NCBI RefSeq assembly: GCF_020685205.1
Contig: NZ_JAJERB010000003.1
Span: forward strand, 1-64,000
Reading direction: 5' to 3'
DNA: 64,000 nucleotides
DNA from: Hymenobacter translucens
GTDB taxonomy: Bacteria; Bacteroidota; Bacteroidia; Cytophagales; Hymenobacteraceae
The notes under the pieces were generated by a model. It did not search any database, had not been told where the DNA came from, and saw nothing but the letters and a program-made list of their open reading frames with translations. Every line of letters starts with the position of its first letter. Position 1 is the stretch's first letter. Below are positions 50,866 through 59,363 of the stretch, in pieces. The position numbers and the translations under genes were made by a program.

Positions 50866-53055
50866 TTAGTGCCGGAACATCAGTTCACGGTACTTGACCA
50901 ACGGCCAGTCCTCATCGGCCACCATCAGCTCCAGCTTGTCAGCGGAGCGGCGGATGGCGTCGAAACATACTTTTACCTGGTCGCAGTAGGCAATGGCGCG
51001 CTCCCGGGTATCTTCAATCTTGTTGGCCACCTTGCGGCGCTGCACCATCTCGTCCACCGTTTTCTTGATGGTGGTGATGTGCCGCGAAATGGCTTTAATG
51101 GTATCCACCGTCACCTGCGAGTTCTCGTCGTCGAGGCCCAGCTCACGCAGGCCGCGGACGTTGTCGATCAGCTTGGTCTGGTAGGCCACCGCCGTCGGAA
51201 TGACGTGGTTGATGGCCAGGTCGCCCATGGTGCGGCTTTCAATCTGAATCTTCTTGATGTAGTCTTCCAGCAGAATCTCGTGACGGGCGTGCAGCTCGAC
51301 GTGGGAGAAGATGCGGTGACGGGCAAACAGGTCAGCGGCGTCCTCGCGGATCAGCGCGTCCAAAGCCTGGGGCGTGGTGCGCACGTTTGCCAGTCCGCGC
51401 TGGGCAGCCTCGTCTTCCCACTCCTGCGAGTAGCCGTTGCCTTCGAAGCGGATGGCTTTCGACGAAATCACGTACTCGCGCAGCACTTCAACGATGGCTA
51501 CTTCCTTTTTCTTGCCCTGCTCGATGAGCTCGTCGACCGAGTCTTTGAAGTCGATCAGCTGCTCGGCCACGATGGTGTTCAGCACCGTCATCGACGAGGA
51601 GGAGTTGGCCGAGGAGCCCACGGCGCGGAACTCGAATTTGTTGCCGGTGAAAGCAAACGGCGAGGTACGGTTCCGGTCAGTGTTGTCGAGCAGGATGGCG
51701 GGAATCTTGTCGATGCCCAGCTTCAGGTAGATGTTGTCGCCTTTGTCGAGGGGCAGCTTGGCGGTGCGCTCGAGTTCGTCGAGCACGCTGTTGAGCTGGG
51801 AGCCCACGAATACCGACATGATGGCCGGGGGCGCTTCGTTGGCGCCGAGGCGGTGGTCGTTCGAGGCCGAGGCGATGCTGGCGCGCAGCAGGTCGGCGTA
51901 GCGGTGCACGGCCTTGATGGTCGTGATAAAGAACGCCAGGAACTGCAGGTTTTCCTTGGGCCGGCGGCCCGGAGCCAGCAGGTTCACGCCGGTGTCGGTG
52001 CTCAGGGCCCAGTTGTTGTGCTTACCCGAGCCGTTGACGCCGGCATAGGGCTTCTCGTGCAAGAGCACCTTGAAGTGGTGCTTCTCGGCGGCGCGCTCCA
52101 TGATGTCCATCAGGAGCTGGTTGTGGTCGACGGCCAGGTTGGCGTCCTCGAACGTCGGGGCGCACTCAAACTGGTTCGGCGCTACTTCATTGTGGCGGGT
52201 CCGAAGGGGAATACCGAGGCGGTTGGATTCCTCTTCAAACTCCACCATGAACGCGTGTACCCGGCTGGGGATAGAGCCGAAGTAATGGTCTTCAAGCTGC
52301 TGGCCTTTCGCTGGGGCATGGCCAAACAGGGTGCGGCCGGTCATTACGAGGTCTGGGCGTGCATCGTAAAGGGCCTTGTCAACCAGGAAATACTCCTGCT
52401 CAATACCGAGTGTTGTATTAACACGCGCAACGTCTTTGTCAAAGTACTGGCATACTTCCAGGGCGGCCCGCTCCAGCACGGCCAGCGACTTCAGCAGCGG
52501 TGCCTTGTAGTCGAGGGCTTCGCCGGTGTAGGCCACGAAGATGGTTGGAATGCACAGGGTCTTGGACCCGGCCGTTTCAATCAGGAAAGCGGGCGAGGTG
52601 GGGTCCCAGGCGGTGTAGCCGCGGGCCTCGAAAGTATTGCGGATACCGCCGTTCGGGAACGACGAGGCATCCGGCTCCTGCTGCACCAGCGCCGAACCTT
52701 TAAAGTTCTCAATCGGCCGGCCATCGGAGTTCAGGTCAAAGAACGAGTCATGCTTCTCGGCGGTGGCGCCGGTCAGGGGCTGAAACCAGTGCGTGTAGTG
52801 CGTGGCGCCCTTGGCCATGGCCCAGGTTTTCATGGCCGAAGCCACGGCATCCGCCACCGACCGCTCTACCGGAGTTCCCTGCTTTACTGCTGACTGCAGC
52901 TTTTTAAAGTACTCACCCGGCATAGTCGCCCGCATGGCGTCCAGGTTGAATACGTTTTTTCCAAAGCTGTCAGACCGGCGCTCTGTATAAACCTGCGGGG
53001 GCAGCGCCACACGCTTGTCTACCAGTTCGAGTGCCTTAAAACGAAGAATTGCCAT
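50866..53055 (-). CDS. glnA: Glutamine synthetase type III (GlnN)
   Basis: The dodecameric GSIII makes glutamine from glutamate, ammonia and ATP. At 729 residues it is the usual GSIII length (type I is about 470). Signatures are the N-terminal RFKALELVDKRVALPPQVYT, MKTWAMAKGATHYTHWFQPL, GIEQEYFLVD, ESNRLGIPLRTRHNEVAPNQ, KHNNWALSTDTGVNLLAPG and NRTSPFAFTGNKFEFRAVGS. The C-terminal region (from 560) has the GSIII-specific helical domain. Bacteroidota often use this form. A -7 box lies 34 bases upstream. No ammonium transporter or PII gene is adjacent. Symbol glnN is also used. Confidence 0.96.
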   Translation of the reverse strand: MAILRFKALELVDKRVALPPQVYTERRSDSFGKNVFNLDAMRATMPGEYFKKLQSAVKQGTPVERSVADAVASAMKTWAMAKGATHYTHWFQPLTGATAEKHDSFFDLNSDGRPIENFKGSALVQQEPDASSFPNGGIRNTFEARGYTAWDPTSPAFLIETAGSKTLCIPTIFVAYTGEALDYKAPLLKSLAVLERAALEVCQYFDKDVARVNTTLGIEQEYFLVDKALYDARPDLVMTGRTLFGHAPAKGQQLEDHYFGSIPSRVHAFMVEFEEESNRLGIPLRTRHNEVAPNQFECAPTFEDANLAVDHNQLLMDIMERAAEKHHFKVLLHEKPYAGVNGSGKHNNWALSTDTGVNLLAPGRRPKENLQFLAFFITTIKAVHRYADLLRASIASASNDHRLGANEAPPAIMSVFVGSQLNSVLDELERTAKLPLDKGDNIYLKLGIDKIPAILLDNTDRNRTSPFAFTGNKFEFRAVGSSANSSSSMTVLNTIVAEQLIDFKDSVDELIEQGKKKEVAIVEVLREYVISSKAIRFEGNGYSQEWEDEAAQRGLANVRTTPQALDALIREDAADLFARHRIFSHVELHARHEILLEDYIKKIQIESRTMGDLAINHVIPTAVAYQTKLIDNVRGLRELGLDDENSQVTVDTIKAISRHITTIKKTVDEMVQRRKVANKIEDTRERAIAYCDQVKVCFDAIRRSADKLELMVADEDWPLVKYRELMFRH

Positions 53056-53088
53056 GTAGAGGTAAGCGGGTGGATAGGATTATGATGT

Positions 53089-53096
53089 CAAATTTA
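53089..53096 (-). promoter_or_regulatory. -7 promoter box for glnA
   Basis: On the minus strand the site is TAAATTTG (TAnnTTTG), 34 bases before the ATG at 53055. The surrounding 200 bases, shared with the divergent LTA-synthase-like gene, are AT-rich. Confidence 0.55.
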
Positions 53097-53285
53097 GAGA
53101 AGTCCATTCAATAATCCCAAACACCCCTTCCAATTTCAGGCATATTTTTTCAAAAACATCAATTTTCACCTCCTACCCCCTTTCACAAAGGGGTACTTTT
53201 TCTAAAAATTTGATTTCCGCAAACGTTTGCGGCTCCTGCCTTTCAAATCCGCCCAGCTCTTTCCGGTGGCCGGTTGGTTTCCTTT

Positions 53286-53293
53286 TACCTTTG
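53286..53293 (+). promoter_or_regulatory. -7 promoter box just before the LTA-synthase-like start
   Basis: TACCTTTG ends only 4 bases before the GTG at 53298. If this box is used, transcription would start at or right next to the start codon, giving a leaderless message. Confidence 0.45.
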
Positions 53294-53297
53294 CCGG

Positions 53298-55160
53298 GTG
53301 AGAAACCGGTTTTCTTTTCAGCTTCGCTACTTCCTGTATTGGCTCCTGTTTTTTGTGGGCGCCAAAGTTTTGTTTCTTTTCTACCACGCCGGTAAAACGG
53401 CCGCGCTGCCGGCGGCCGACGTGCTGGGCACGCTGGGCTACGGCCTCCGGCTCGATGCCTCGGCCGCAGCCTACCTGAGCGCCCTGCCCCTGCTGATTCT
53501 TCTGCTCGGCTCCCTGCTGGGCCCCCGCCTGCCCGCCGACCGCCTGATCCGCTTTTACACTGCCGTCATGGGGGTCGTGATGGCCATGTTTACGGTGGGC
53601 GACCTGGAACTGTACCGCGCCTGGGGCTTTCGGCTCGACGCCACTCCGCTGCAGTACCTCAATACCCCGGCCGAAATGGCCGCCTCGGCCGGCAGCGCCC
53701 CCCTGCTTTTGCTGGTCGCTCTATTTATAGGAGTGCTGCTGCTGGCCTGGAAGCTGTATTCCGCGCTGGTGGGCCGGCTGCCGGCAGTTCCTCCGGGCTT
53801 CAGTCGGCTGCGGGCCGGCTTGGCCGACGTCCTGCAGCTGGCCCTGCTGGTTGTGCCCCTGCGCGGCGGCACCCAGCAGATTCCGGTAAACCAGAGCGAC
53901 GTGTACTTCTCGACCCGGCCATTTGCCAACCACGCCTCGGTGAACGTAGCCTGGAACGTCGTTAACTCCCTGGTTCTGCAAAGCAACACGCCCACCGGCT
54001 ACGATTTCCTGCCTGCCGCTACGGCCGGGCAGCTGGTGGGGCAGCTTTACACCCCGCAGGTACCCCTGCCCGATTCGGCTTCGACCGGTTTGCTCCGCAT
54101 CCGGCGGCCTAACGTGCTGTTCATTATCCTGGAAAGCTTTACGGCCAAGCTGGTGGGCAGCACGGGGGGTGAAAAGGGCATAACACCCAACCTCGACAGC
54201 CTGGCCCGGACCGGGGTGCTATTCACTAATCTGTACGCCGTGGGCGACCGGAGCGAGAAAGGCTTGGTGGGGCTGCTCAGCGGCTATCCGGCCCAGCCCA
54301 CGACCAGCATCATTAAGTACCCCAGCAAGACCGAGCACCTGCCCCACCTCTGCCGCCACCTCAAGGCGGCGGGCTACCATAGCCACTACTACTACGGCGG
54401 GGAGCTGGCCTTTGCCAATATGAAAAGCTACCTGCTGTCGGCCGGCTACGACGCTTTTACCGAGCGGGCCGACTTTCCGCTCGCCCAGCAGAACTCCAAG
54501 TGGGGCGCCCACGACCACGTGCTCTTCGACCGGATGCTGCAGGACCTGCCCCGGCAGCGCCGGCCGTTCTTCGTGACGGCCTTTACCCTGAGCAGCCACG
54601 AGCCCTACGACGTGCCGATGAAGGCCCGTTTTCCGGGCGCCGACGAGGAAAACCGGTTCCGCAGCTCGGTGCATTACACCGACTGGGCCCTGGGCCGCTT
54701 CCTGCGCCAGGCCCGTACCCAGCCGTGGTGGGACTCAACGCTGGTCGTGCTGGTGGCCGACCATGGCCATGCCCTGCCGGGCTGGGAGCAGAACTACCAG
54801 CCCACCAAGTTCCGGGTGCCCCTGCTGCTGGCTGGGGGCGCCCTACGGGCCGAGGTCCGGGGCCGGGAAATTGCTACTATCGGCTCCCAGACCGATGTGC
54901 CCCCCACGCTGCTAGCCCAGCTCGGCCTGCCGGCCACCGATTACCGCTGGGGCCACAACCTGCTTCACCCCCGGCAGCGTCCGTTTGCCTTTTACTGCTA
55001 CAACAACGGCTTTGGCCTGACCATGACCGACGGCACGGTGATGTTCGACAACGTGGCCCGGCGGGAAATATGGCGCACCACTCCCCAGGTTACCGACGAG
55101 CAGGTGCGGTTCGGCAAAGCCTACCAGCAGGCTTCCTTCGCCGACTTCCTGAGCCGCTGA
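53298..55160 (+). CDS. LTA-synthase-family sulfatase-fold membrane enzyme
   Basis: The 620-residue protein has five N-terminal hydrophobic helices (residues about 10-30, 45-75, 85-100, 132-152 and 175-188) and an extracytoplasmic alkaline-phosphatase-like domain from about 265. The metal site includes E279 (FIILESFTAK), H434 (SSHEPYD) and D488-H489 (VADHGH). The nucleophile region reads AVGDRSEKGLVGLLSGYP; homologues I recall have Thr where this has S319. The family transfers glycerophosphate or phosphoethanolamine to lipids or glycans; in Bacteroidota the substrate is not established. GTG at 53298 fits the family N-terminus and lies right after a -7 box. Confidence 0.85.
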   Translation: MRNRFSFQLRYFLYWLLFFVGAKVLFLFYHAGKTAALPAADVLGTLGYGLRLDASAAAYLSALPLLILLLGSLLGPRLPADRLIRFYTAVMGVVMAMFTVGDLELYRAWGFRLDATPLQYLNTPAEMAASAGSAPLLLLVALFIGVLLLAWKLYSALVGRLPAVPPGFSRLRAGLADVLQLALLVVPLRGGTQQIPVNQSDVYFSTRPFANHASVNVAWNVVNSLVLQSNTPTGYDFLPAATAGQLVGQLYTPQVPLPDSASTGLLRIRRPNVLFIILESFTAKLVGSTGGEKGITPNLDSLARTGVLFTNLYAVGDRSEKGLVGLLSGYPAQPTTSIIKYPSKTEHLPHLCRHLKAAGYHSHYYYGGELAFANMKSYLLSAGYDAFTERADFPLAQQNSKWGAHDHVLFDRMLQDLPRQRRPFFVTAFTLSSHEPYDVPMKARFPGADEENRFRSSVHYTDWALGRFLRQARTQPWWDSTLVVLVADHGHALPGWEQNYQPTKFRVPLLLAGGALRAEVRGREIATIGSQTDVPPTLLAQLGLPATDYRWGHNLLHPRQRPFAFYCYNNGFGLTMTDGTVMFDNVARREIWRTTPQVTDEQVRFGKAYQQASFADFLSR

Positions 55161-55240
55161 CCCGCCCAGACGCCGCTTCTTTCCAGGAGCCTCCCCGCAA
55201 TCCTTCATCTTTTATCCTACCATCCCTTATCACCTGCTCC

Positions 55241-55606
55241 GTGCCCCAGCTGCTGTTTGTTTACAACGCCGACGCCGGGCTGGTGAATGGCGTGATGGAC
55301 CTTTTTCACAAGCTGCTTTCGCCCCGCACCTACCCCTGCTCGCTCTGCGCCGTCACCTACGGCGGCGTGAGCATGCGGCCCGAATGGCACTCCTTTATAA
55401 AGGCTCTGCCAGTAGCGGCCCGCTTCCTTCACCGCGACGAGTTCGTGGCCGCCTACCCCGCGCTGGCGTCGGCCAGTCTGCCAGCCGCTTTCTGGCTTGG
55501 GGAAGCCGGTACTCCGGAACCGTTTCTGAGCACAGCAGAAATAGATGGCACCGACCTGGTGCAGCTGATGCGCCTCGTGCAGCAGCGACTGGCAGAAAAG
55601 CAGTAG
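55241..55606 (+). CDS. Conserved small protein of unknown function
   Basis: The 121-residue protein starts with GTG at 55241 (QLLFVYNADAGLVNGVMDLF, then HKLLSPRTYPCSLCAVTYG). The 'YNADxGLxNxxxDxxHK-SPxTYPCxLCxxTYG' pattern is one I remember from many bacteria, with two Cys that could form a disulfide or bind metal (CSLC). The remainder is helical, ending DLVQLMRLVQQRLAEKQ. No known function. It lies 80 bases after the LTA-synthase-like gene and may share its transcript. A longer open frame upstream to 54500 is a shadow of that gene. Confidence 0.65.
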   Translation: MPQLLFVYNADAGLVNGVMDLFHKLLSPRTYPCSLCAVTYGGVSMRPEWHSFIKALPVAARFLHRDEFVAAYPALASASLPAAFWLGEAGTPEPFLSTAEIDGTDLVQLMRLVQQRLAEKQ

Positions 55607-55634
55607 GCTGATAGGGCGGCAATTATGCGTGCCG

Positions 55635-55642
55635 TATCTTTG
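55635..55642 (+). promoter_or_regulatory. -7 promoter box for mtaB
   Basis: TATCTTTG matches TAnnTTTG and lies 11 bases before the ATG at 55654, so the leader would be very short. It supports the ATG at 55654 rather than the TTG at 55648. Confidence 0.5.
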
Positions 55643-55653
55643 CGGTCTTGCTT

Positions 55654-56994
55654 ATGGAAACCAGAAAAGTTGCCTTTTACACGCTGGGCTGCAAGCTCAA
55701 CTTCTCCGAAACGTCAGCCATTGGCCGGCAGTTTGAGGAGCGCGGCTTCCGCAAAGTCTCCTTCGAGGACGCGGCCGACATCTACGTCATCAACACCTGC
55801 TCCGTCACCGACCACGCCGACCGCAAGTGCCGGAAAGTGGTGAAGGAAGCCCTGAAGCATAACCCTGACGCTTTCGTCACCATCGTGGGCTGCTACGCCC
55901 AGCTGAAGCCCCGGGAAATTGCCGAAATCCCCGGGGTGCACGCCGTACTGGGCGCCGCCGAGAAGTTTCAGCTGGTTGATATCCTGGCCGGGTTTGAGAA
56001 GCCCGCGGCCGGGCCGGGCACCGTGTACGCCAGCCCCATTGCCGAGGCTACCGAGTTTCACGCCGCGCACAGCTTCGGCGACCGGACCCGCACCTTCCTG
56101 AAAGTGCAGGATGGCTGCGACTACTCCTGCTCGTTCTGCACCATTCCGCTGGCCCGGGGCAAAAGCCGTTCGGGCAGCGTGCAGAGCGTAGTAGAGCGGG
56201 TGCAGGCTCTGGCCCAGACCGACGTGAAGGAAATCGTGCTCACAGGCGTCAACCTCGGCGACTTCGGCCTGCAGGGCCCCGACCGGGAGCGGCTCGAGAA
56301 CTTCCACGACCTGGTGCAGGCCCTCGACGAGGTCGACGGCATCAACCGGTTCCGCATCTCCTCCTGTGAGCCCAACCTGCTCACCGACGACATTATCCGC
56401 TTTGTAGCGGGGTCCAAGCGGTTTATGCCCCACTTCCACATCCCCCTGCAAAGCGGGTCGGACAAGATCCTGGGGTTGATGCGCCGCCGCTACCGCCGCA
56501 GCCTGTATGCCGACCGGATTGCGCTGATCAAAGAGGTTATGCCTCACGCCTGTATCGGCGTGGACGTCATTGTGGGCTTTCCCGGGGAAACCGAGCAGGA
56601 CTTTCTGGAAACCTACCAGTTTCTGAACGAGCTGGACGTGAGCTACCTGCACGTATTTCCCTACTCGGAACGAGCCAACACCTTAGCGCCATCCCTGCCG
56701 GGTGCGGTACCGGGCTCGGAGCGCCACCGCCGCACGGCCATGCTGCGCAGCCTCTCGGAAAAGAAGAAGCGGTTTTTCTACGAGCAGCACCAAGGTGCTG
56801 AAACCGAGGTTCTGTTCGAGGACGACGTCACGAATGGTGTAATGGAAGGCTTCACCCCCAACTACATCCGGGTAGCGGTGAAATATGATCCGCTCCTGGT
56901 AGGGGAAATGAAGCGGCTGCGGCTGACGAGTGTGAATCCTCAGGGGCAGATGGAAGCCGAGGAACTGGGCATCGAAGCCTTTCACCACGCCTAG
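55654..56994 (+). CDS. mtaB: tRNA (t6A37) methylthiotransferase MtaB
   Basis: The radical-SAM enzyme adds a methylthio group to t6A at tRNA position 37. The 446-residue protein has the three domains: UPF0004 (FYTLGCKLNFSETSAIGRQF, DIYVINTCSVTDHADRK, VTIVGCYAQL, each with one of the second cluster's Cys), radical SAM (VQDGCDYSCSFCTIPLARG, CxxxCxxC), and a C-terminal TRAM-like part. The start TLGCKLNFSE identifies MtaB as opposed to MiaB and RimO. A strong bidirectional terminator follows. Confidence 0.93.
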   Translation: METRKVAFYTLGCKLNFSETSAIGRQFEERGFRKVSFEDAADIYVINTCSVTDHADRKCRKVVKEALKHNPDAFVTIVGCYAQLKPREIAEIPGVHAVLGAAEKFQLVDILAGFEKPAAGPGTVYASPIAEATEFHAAHSFGDRTRTFLKVQDGCDYSCSFCTIPLARGKSRSGSVQSVVERVQALAQTDVKEIVLTGVNLGDFGLQGPDRERLENFHDLVQALDEVDGINRFRISSCEPNLLTDDIIRFVAGSKRFMPHFHIPLQSGSDKILGLMRRRYRRSLYADRIALIKEVMPHACIGVDVIVGFPGETEQDFLETYQFLNELDVSYLHVFPYSERANTLAPSLPGAVPGSERHRRTAMLRSLSEKKKRFFYEQHQGAETEVLFEDDVTNGVMEGFTPNYIRVAVKYDPLLVGEMKRLRLTSVNPQGQMEAEELGIEAFHHA

Positions 56995-57010
56995 GCATAC
57001 TACCCAGACC

Positions 57011-57050
57011 AAAAGAAAAAGCCCCGACTCACGTCGGGGCTTTTTCTTTT
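57011..57050. terminator. Long bidirectional terminator between mtaB and the HTH gene
   Basis: An exact palindrome with an 18-base arm (AAAAGAAAAAGCCCCGAC), a 4-base loop and the complement on the right, so either transcript (mtaB plus, HTH gene minus) gets a GC stem and T-run. Confidence 0.85.
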
Positions 57051-57082
57051 GGCTACTAATCAGAAGCGGCCGGCAGAATTGA

Positions 57083-57667
57083 CTAATTGGATATCTGCCG
57101 CTGCATTAGCTCCAGCATCTGCTGCATAAGCCGCTGCTGTTCCACCAAATGCTGGTTGCGCTGCTCAGCCAACGCAAGCTGGTGGCTTAGCTGCTGAGCA
57201 TACAGCGCGGCCTCCCAGCCAGCCGGTGGGCCAGAGGGTTCGTGTTGGGTGGCAGAAGCCGGAGCCGGTTCCGATTCGGTGCCGGGGGCTGGCCGATCAG
57301 GACCGGCTGAAAGCAGAGCGGGCTGGGGCTTGGTAGCTTCTGGTTCGGCAGCTACCACCGGCGACTCAGCGGCCTCGGGTAAATGGTTGCTACCGGCCGG
57401 TGCACTGGGAGCTTCCGCTGCAACAGGCCTCGGCGGGGCCAACAAGTCCAGATAACGTGGCCCGGAACCAAGCATCATCCATTCCTTTGAAACATTTGGA
57501 TAAGTCATAAAAAATGCTTCAAGCAGATCAAATCCAGGCTTGTTTCGTCCATCCAACAAATGTTGAATCACGGTTGCTGTCTTGCCAATAGAGCGGGCAA
57601 AGGCGTTCTTGGATATTCCTAGGTCGTTAATAACCAGGGCGAAACGCTGCGCAATATTTGTTTGCAT
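57083..57667 (-). CDS. XRE/HTH-type regulator with Ala/Pro linker and C-terminal coiled coil
   Basis: From the ATG at 57667 the 194-residue protein has an HTH_3-like domain (residues about 3-70: IAQRFALVINDLGISKNAFA, GKTATVIQHLLDGRNKPGFD, then PNVSKEWMMLGSGPRY), a disordered Ala/Pro/Glu linker (75-150) and a Gln-rich helix (QLSHQLALAEQRNQHLVEQQ, RLMQQMLELMQRQ) for oligomerisation. The fold is that of Bacteroidota Xre-like regulators, often linked to phage or toxin loci. It is divergent from the tail-collar genes across 536 AT-rich bases and might control them; the evidence is only position. Confidence 0.78.
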   Translation of the reverse strand: MQTNIAQRFALVINDLGISKNAFARSIGKTATVIQHLLDGRNKPGFDLLEAFFMTYPNVSKEWMMLGSGPRYLDLLAPPRPVAAEAPSAPAGSNHLPEAAESPVVAAEPEATKPQPALLSAGPDRPAPGTESEPAPASATQHEPSGPPAGWEAALYAQQLSHQLALAEQRNQHLVEQQRLMQQMLELMQRQISN

Positions 57668-58203
57668 TTGGGGTAAAATCCTATTGATACGCCAAATGTA
57701 TAACAACTTTTCATACCCCAGCAAAACCTTGCCTGGTTCAAGAGCATTTGATAACTATTTCCATTTGCATTAGTTAAACATTTATTCAAAAGAATAACAA
57801 ACAGCACCTGTCTAGAGAGCAGAATTTTTCCTTTCTGCATTCTGCGGCGTGAGCCCGCACATGGACAATACCGGCTGCCCAAGTTTTGCAGAGAGCTTGC
57901 TGTACCAAAAAGAAGGGTTCCGTTACGGTTTAGCTTTCCTGGAGAGGGCTGTAAAGGCGTTCCTTGTCAGAATTATTGAAATTCTTTGGAAACTATTATT
58001 CTTTTTTTTCACATTTGCCCTACGCTCTGGCGGAATACCTTCTTCCGCCCATCTACTCCTAGCCTATTGCCTCAGTAAGTAGAAGGGACTCCCCCTTCTA
58101 GCTTTTCCCAGGACTCACCTTGCTCTTTTTCCGGCAGGCGTGGGGGGCTACACTATTGCCTGAGCCCCGCCCGCGTCGGCCTTCACCCTTCCAACCTTTT
58201 TTC
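57668..58203. other. AT-rich intergenic region upstream of the tail-collar trio
   Basis: The 536-base gap has clearly lower GC than the rest of the window and no gene that I can support; the only frame of note (57849-58082, 77 residues) has poor codon bias and a Phe-rich stretch. It holds the divergent regulator's promoter and presumably that of the tail-collar genes, but no consensus box stands out. Confidence 0.5.
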
Positions 58204-58740
58204 ATGGAACCATTTATCGGCGAGATTCGCCCATTTGCGTTCGGCTATGCTCCAAACGACTGGATGCAGTGCCAGGGTCAGCTGTTGTCTATCCGGCAGT
58301 ACACCGCCCTGTTTTCCATTCTCGGCGTCCAGTACGGAGGAGATGGGGTCAACACGTTCGCCCTGCCTAATCTGGCTACCCGGGTAGCGGTAGGAATGGG
58401 AGCCGCCCCGGGCCTCACCCCTTATGTAGTTGGCCAAACGCTGGGCGTAGCCTCGGTAACTCTCACTCCGGAGCAGATGCCGGCGCACGTCCACGCTGTT
58501 ACCGGCCCGTTGCAAACCACCAACGCCGAGGGTGGCACCGCCGACCCTACCAACGCCTACCTGGCCAATGCTACCACGGAGGAATATGGCGACGCCAAAA
58601 CCGGCACTATGGGAGCGGGCATCGTGAAAGGCGGCCCCACCAACAGCACGGGCAACAAGCAGGCCCATAACAACCAGATGCCGTCCCTGGCCATCAACTA
58701 CTGCATCGCCCTGGTCGGGACCTTCCCGCCCCGCAGCTAA
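58204..58740 (+). CDS. Phage-tail-collar (MdpB-type) protein 1
   Basis: The 178-residue protein has the tail-collar motif: MEPFIGEIRPFAFGYAPNDW, QCQGQLLSIRQYTALFSILG, YGGDGVNTFALPNL and RVAVGMG. A distal HVHAV (metal-binding HxH of collar tips) and SLAINYCIALVGTFPPRS follow. This is the 'microcystin-dependent protein' family, present without other phage genes. It is the most diverged of the trio in its middle. The ATG at 58204 is shared by the three (M-x-x-[FY]IGEIR). Export route not apparent; no signal peptide. Confidence 0.85.
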   Translation: MEPFIGEIRPFAFGYAPNDWMQCQGQLLSIRQYTALFSILGVQYGGDGVNTFALPNLATRVAVGMGAAPGLTPYVVGQTLGVASVTLTPEQMPAHVHAVTGPLQTTNAEGGTADPTNAYLANATTEEYGDAKTGTMGAGIVKGGPTNSTGNKQAHNNQMPSLAINYCIALVGTFPPRS

Positions 58741-58771
58741 TCTCCTTTGCTACACTTCTACCGCAAAAAGT

Positions 58772-59323
58772 ATGGATCCCTACATTGGTGAAATCCGCCT
58801 GTTCGCAGGCAACTACGCGCCCGACCAATGGGCCCTCTGCAACGGTCAGCTGCTGCAGATTTCCGAATACGATGCCCTGTATGCGCTGCTGGGAACCACC
58901 TATGGCGGCGATGGTCAAACGACCTTTGGCCTGCCCGACCTGCGCGGCCGTGTGGCCGTGGGTGTCGGTGCCAGTGCCTCCTCGGGCACCCGCTACGTGA
59001 CCGGGCAGTTGGGCGGCACCGAGCAGGTGACGTTGACCAACGCCAATCTGCCCGTGCATACGCACACCGAAACCCAGCCCACGACCCTGGTCGTGAGTGC
59101 AGCCCCGGGCACCCGCAATGACCCGACCAATGCCACGTTTGCCAAAAGCAACAACCTGTTCTACGGCAGTAGTCTGCCCGTCACCAAGCAGGCGACGGCC
59201 TCCGATACCGTGCAGGCCGCTACCGTGCCCACGGGGGGCAGCCAGCCCCACGAAAACCGCCAGCCCCTGCTGTGCATCAACTACATTATGGCCCTGAACG
59301 GGGTCTGGCCGAGCCGTCCCTGA
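58772..59323 (+). CDS. Phage-tail-collar (MdpB-type) protein 2
   Basis: The 183-residue paralogue begins MDPYIGEIRLFAGNYAPDQW, then LCNGQLLQISEYDALYALLG, YGGDGQTTFGLPDLRGRVAV. HTHTE occupies the HxH site, and SQPHENRQPLLCINYIMALN ends it, as in copy 3. It is 31 bases after copy 1 and 40 before copy 3. The three are similar over the first 65 residues and the last 30; the centres diverge, as expected for receptor- or partner-binding tips. Confidence 0.85.
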   Translation: MDPYIGEIRLFAGNYAPDQWALCNGQLLQISEYDALYALLGTTYGGDGQTTFGLPDLRGRVAVGVGASASSGTRYVTGQLGGTEQVTLTNANLPVHTHTETQPTTLVVSAAPGTRNDPTNATFAKSNNLFYGSSLPVTKQATASDTVQAATVPTGGSQPHENRQPLLCINYIMALNGVWPSRP

Positions 59324-59363
59324 TCCGGCCTTTCCTTTTCCACCTGCTTTTAACTCTTTCTCT

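Noticed and set aside
50869..52893. 674-residue open frame opposite glnA
   Set aside because: No motif, mirrors glnA codon bias; glnA is full length.
53202..53387. 61-residue Lys-rich frame opposite the LTA-synthase start
   Set aside because: Lies across the promoter and first codons of that gene; composition is an antisense artefact.
57849..58082. 77-residue frame in the AT-rich gap
   Set aside because: Poor codon bias, Phe-rich low-complexity stretch, no start signal.
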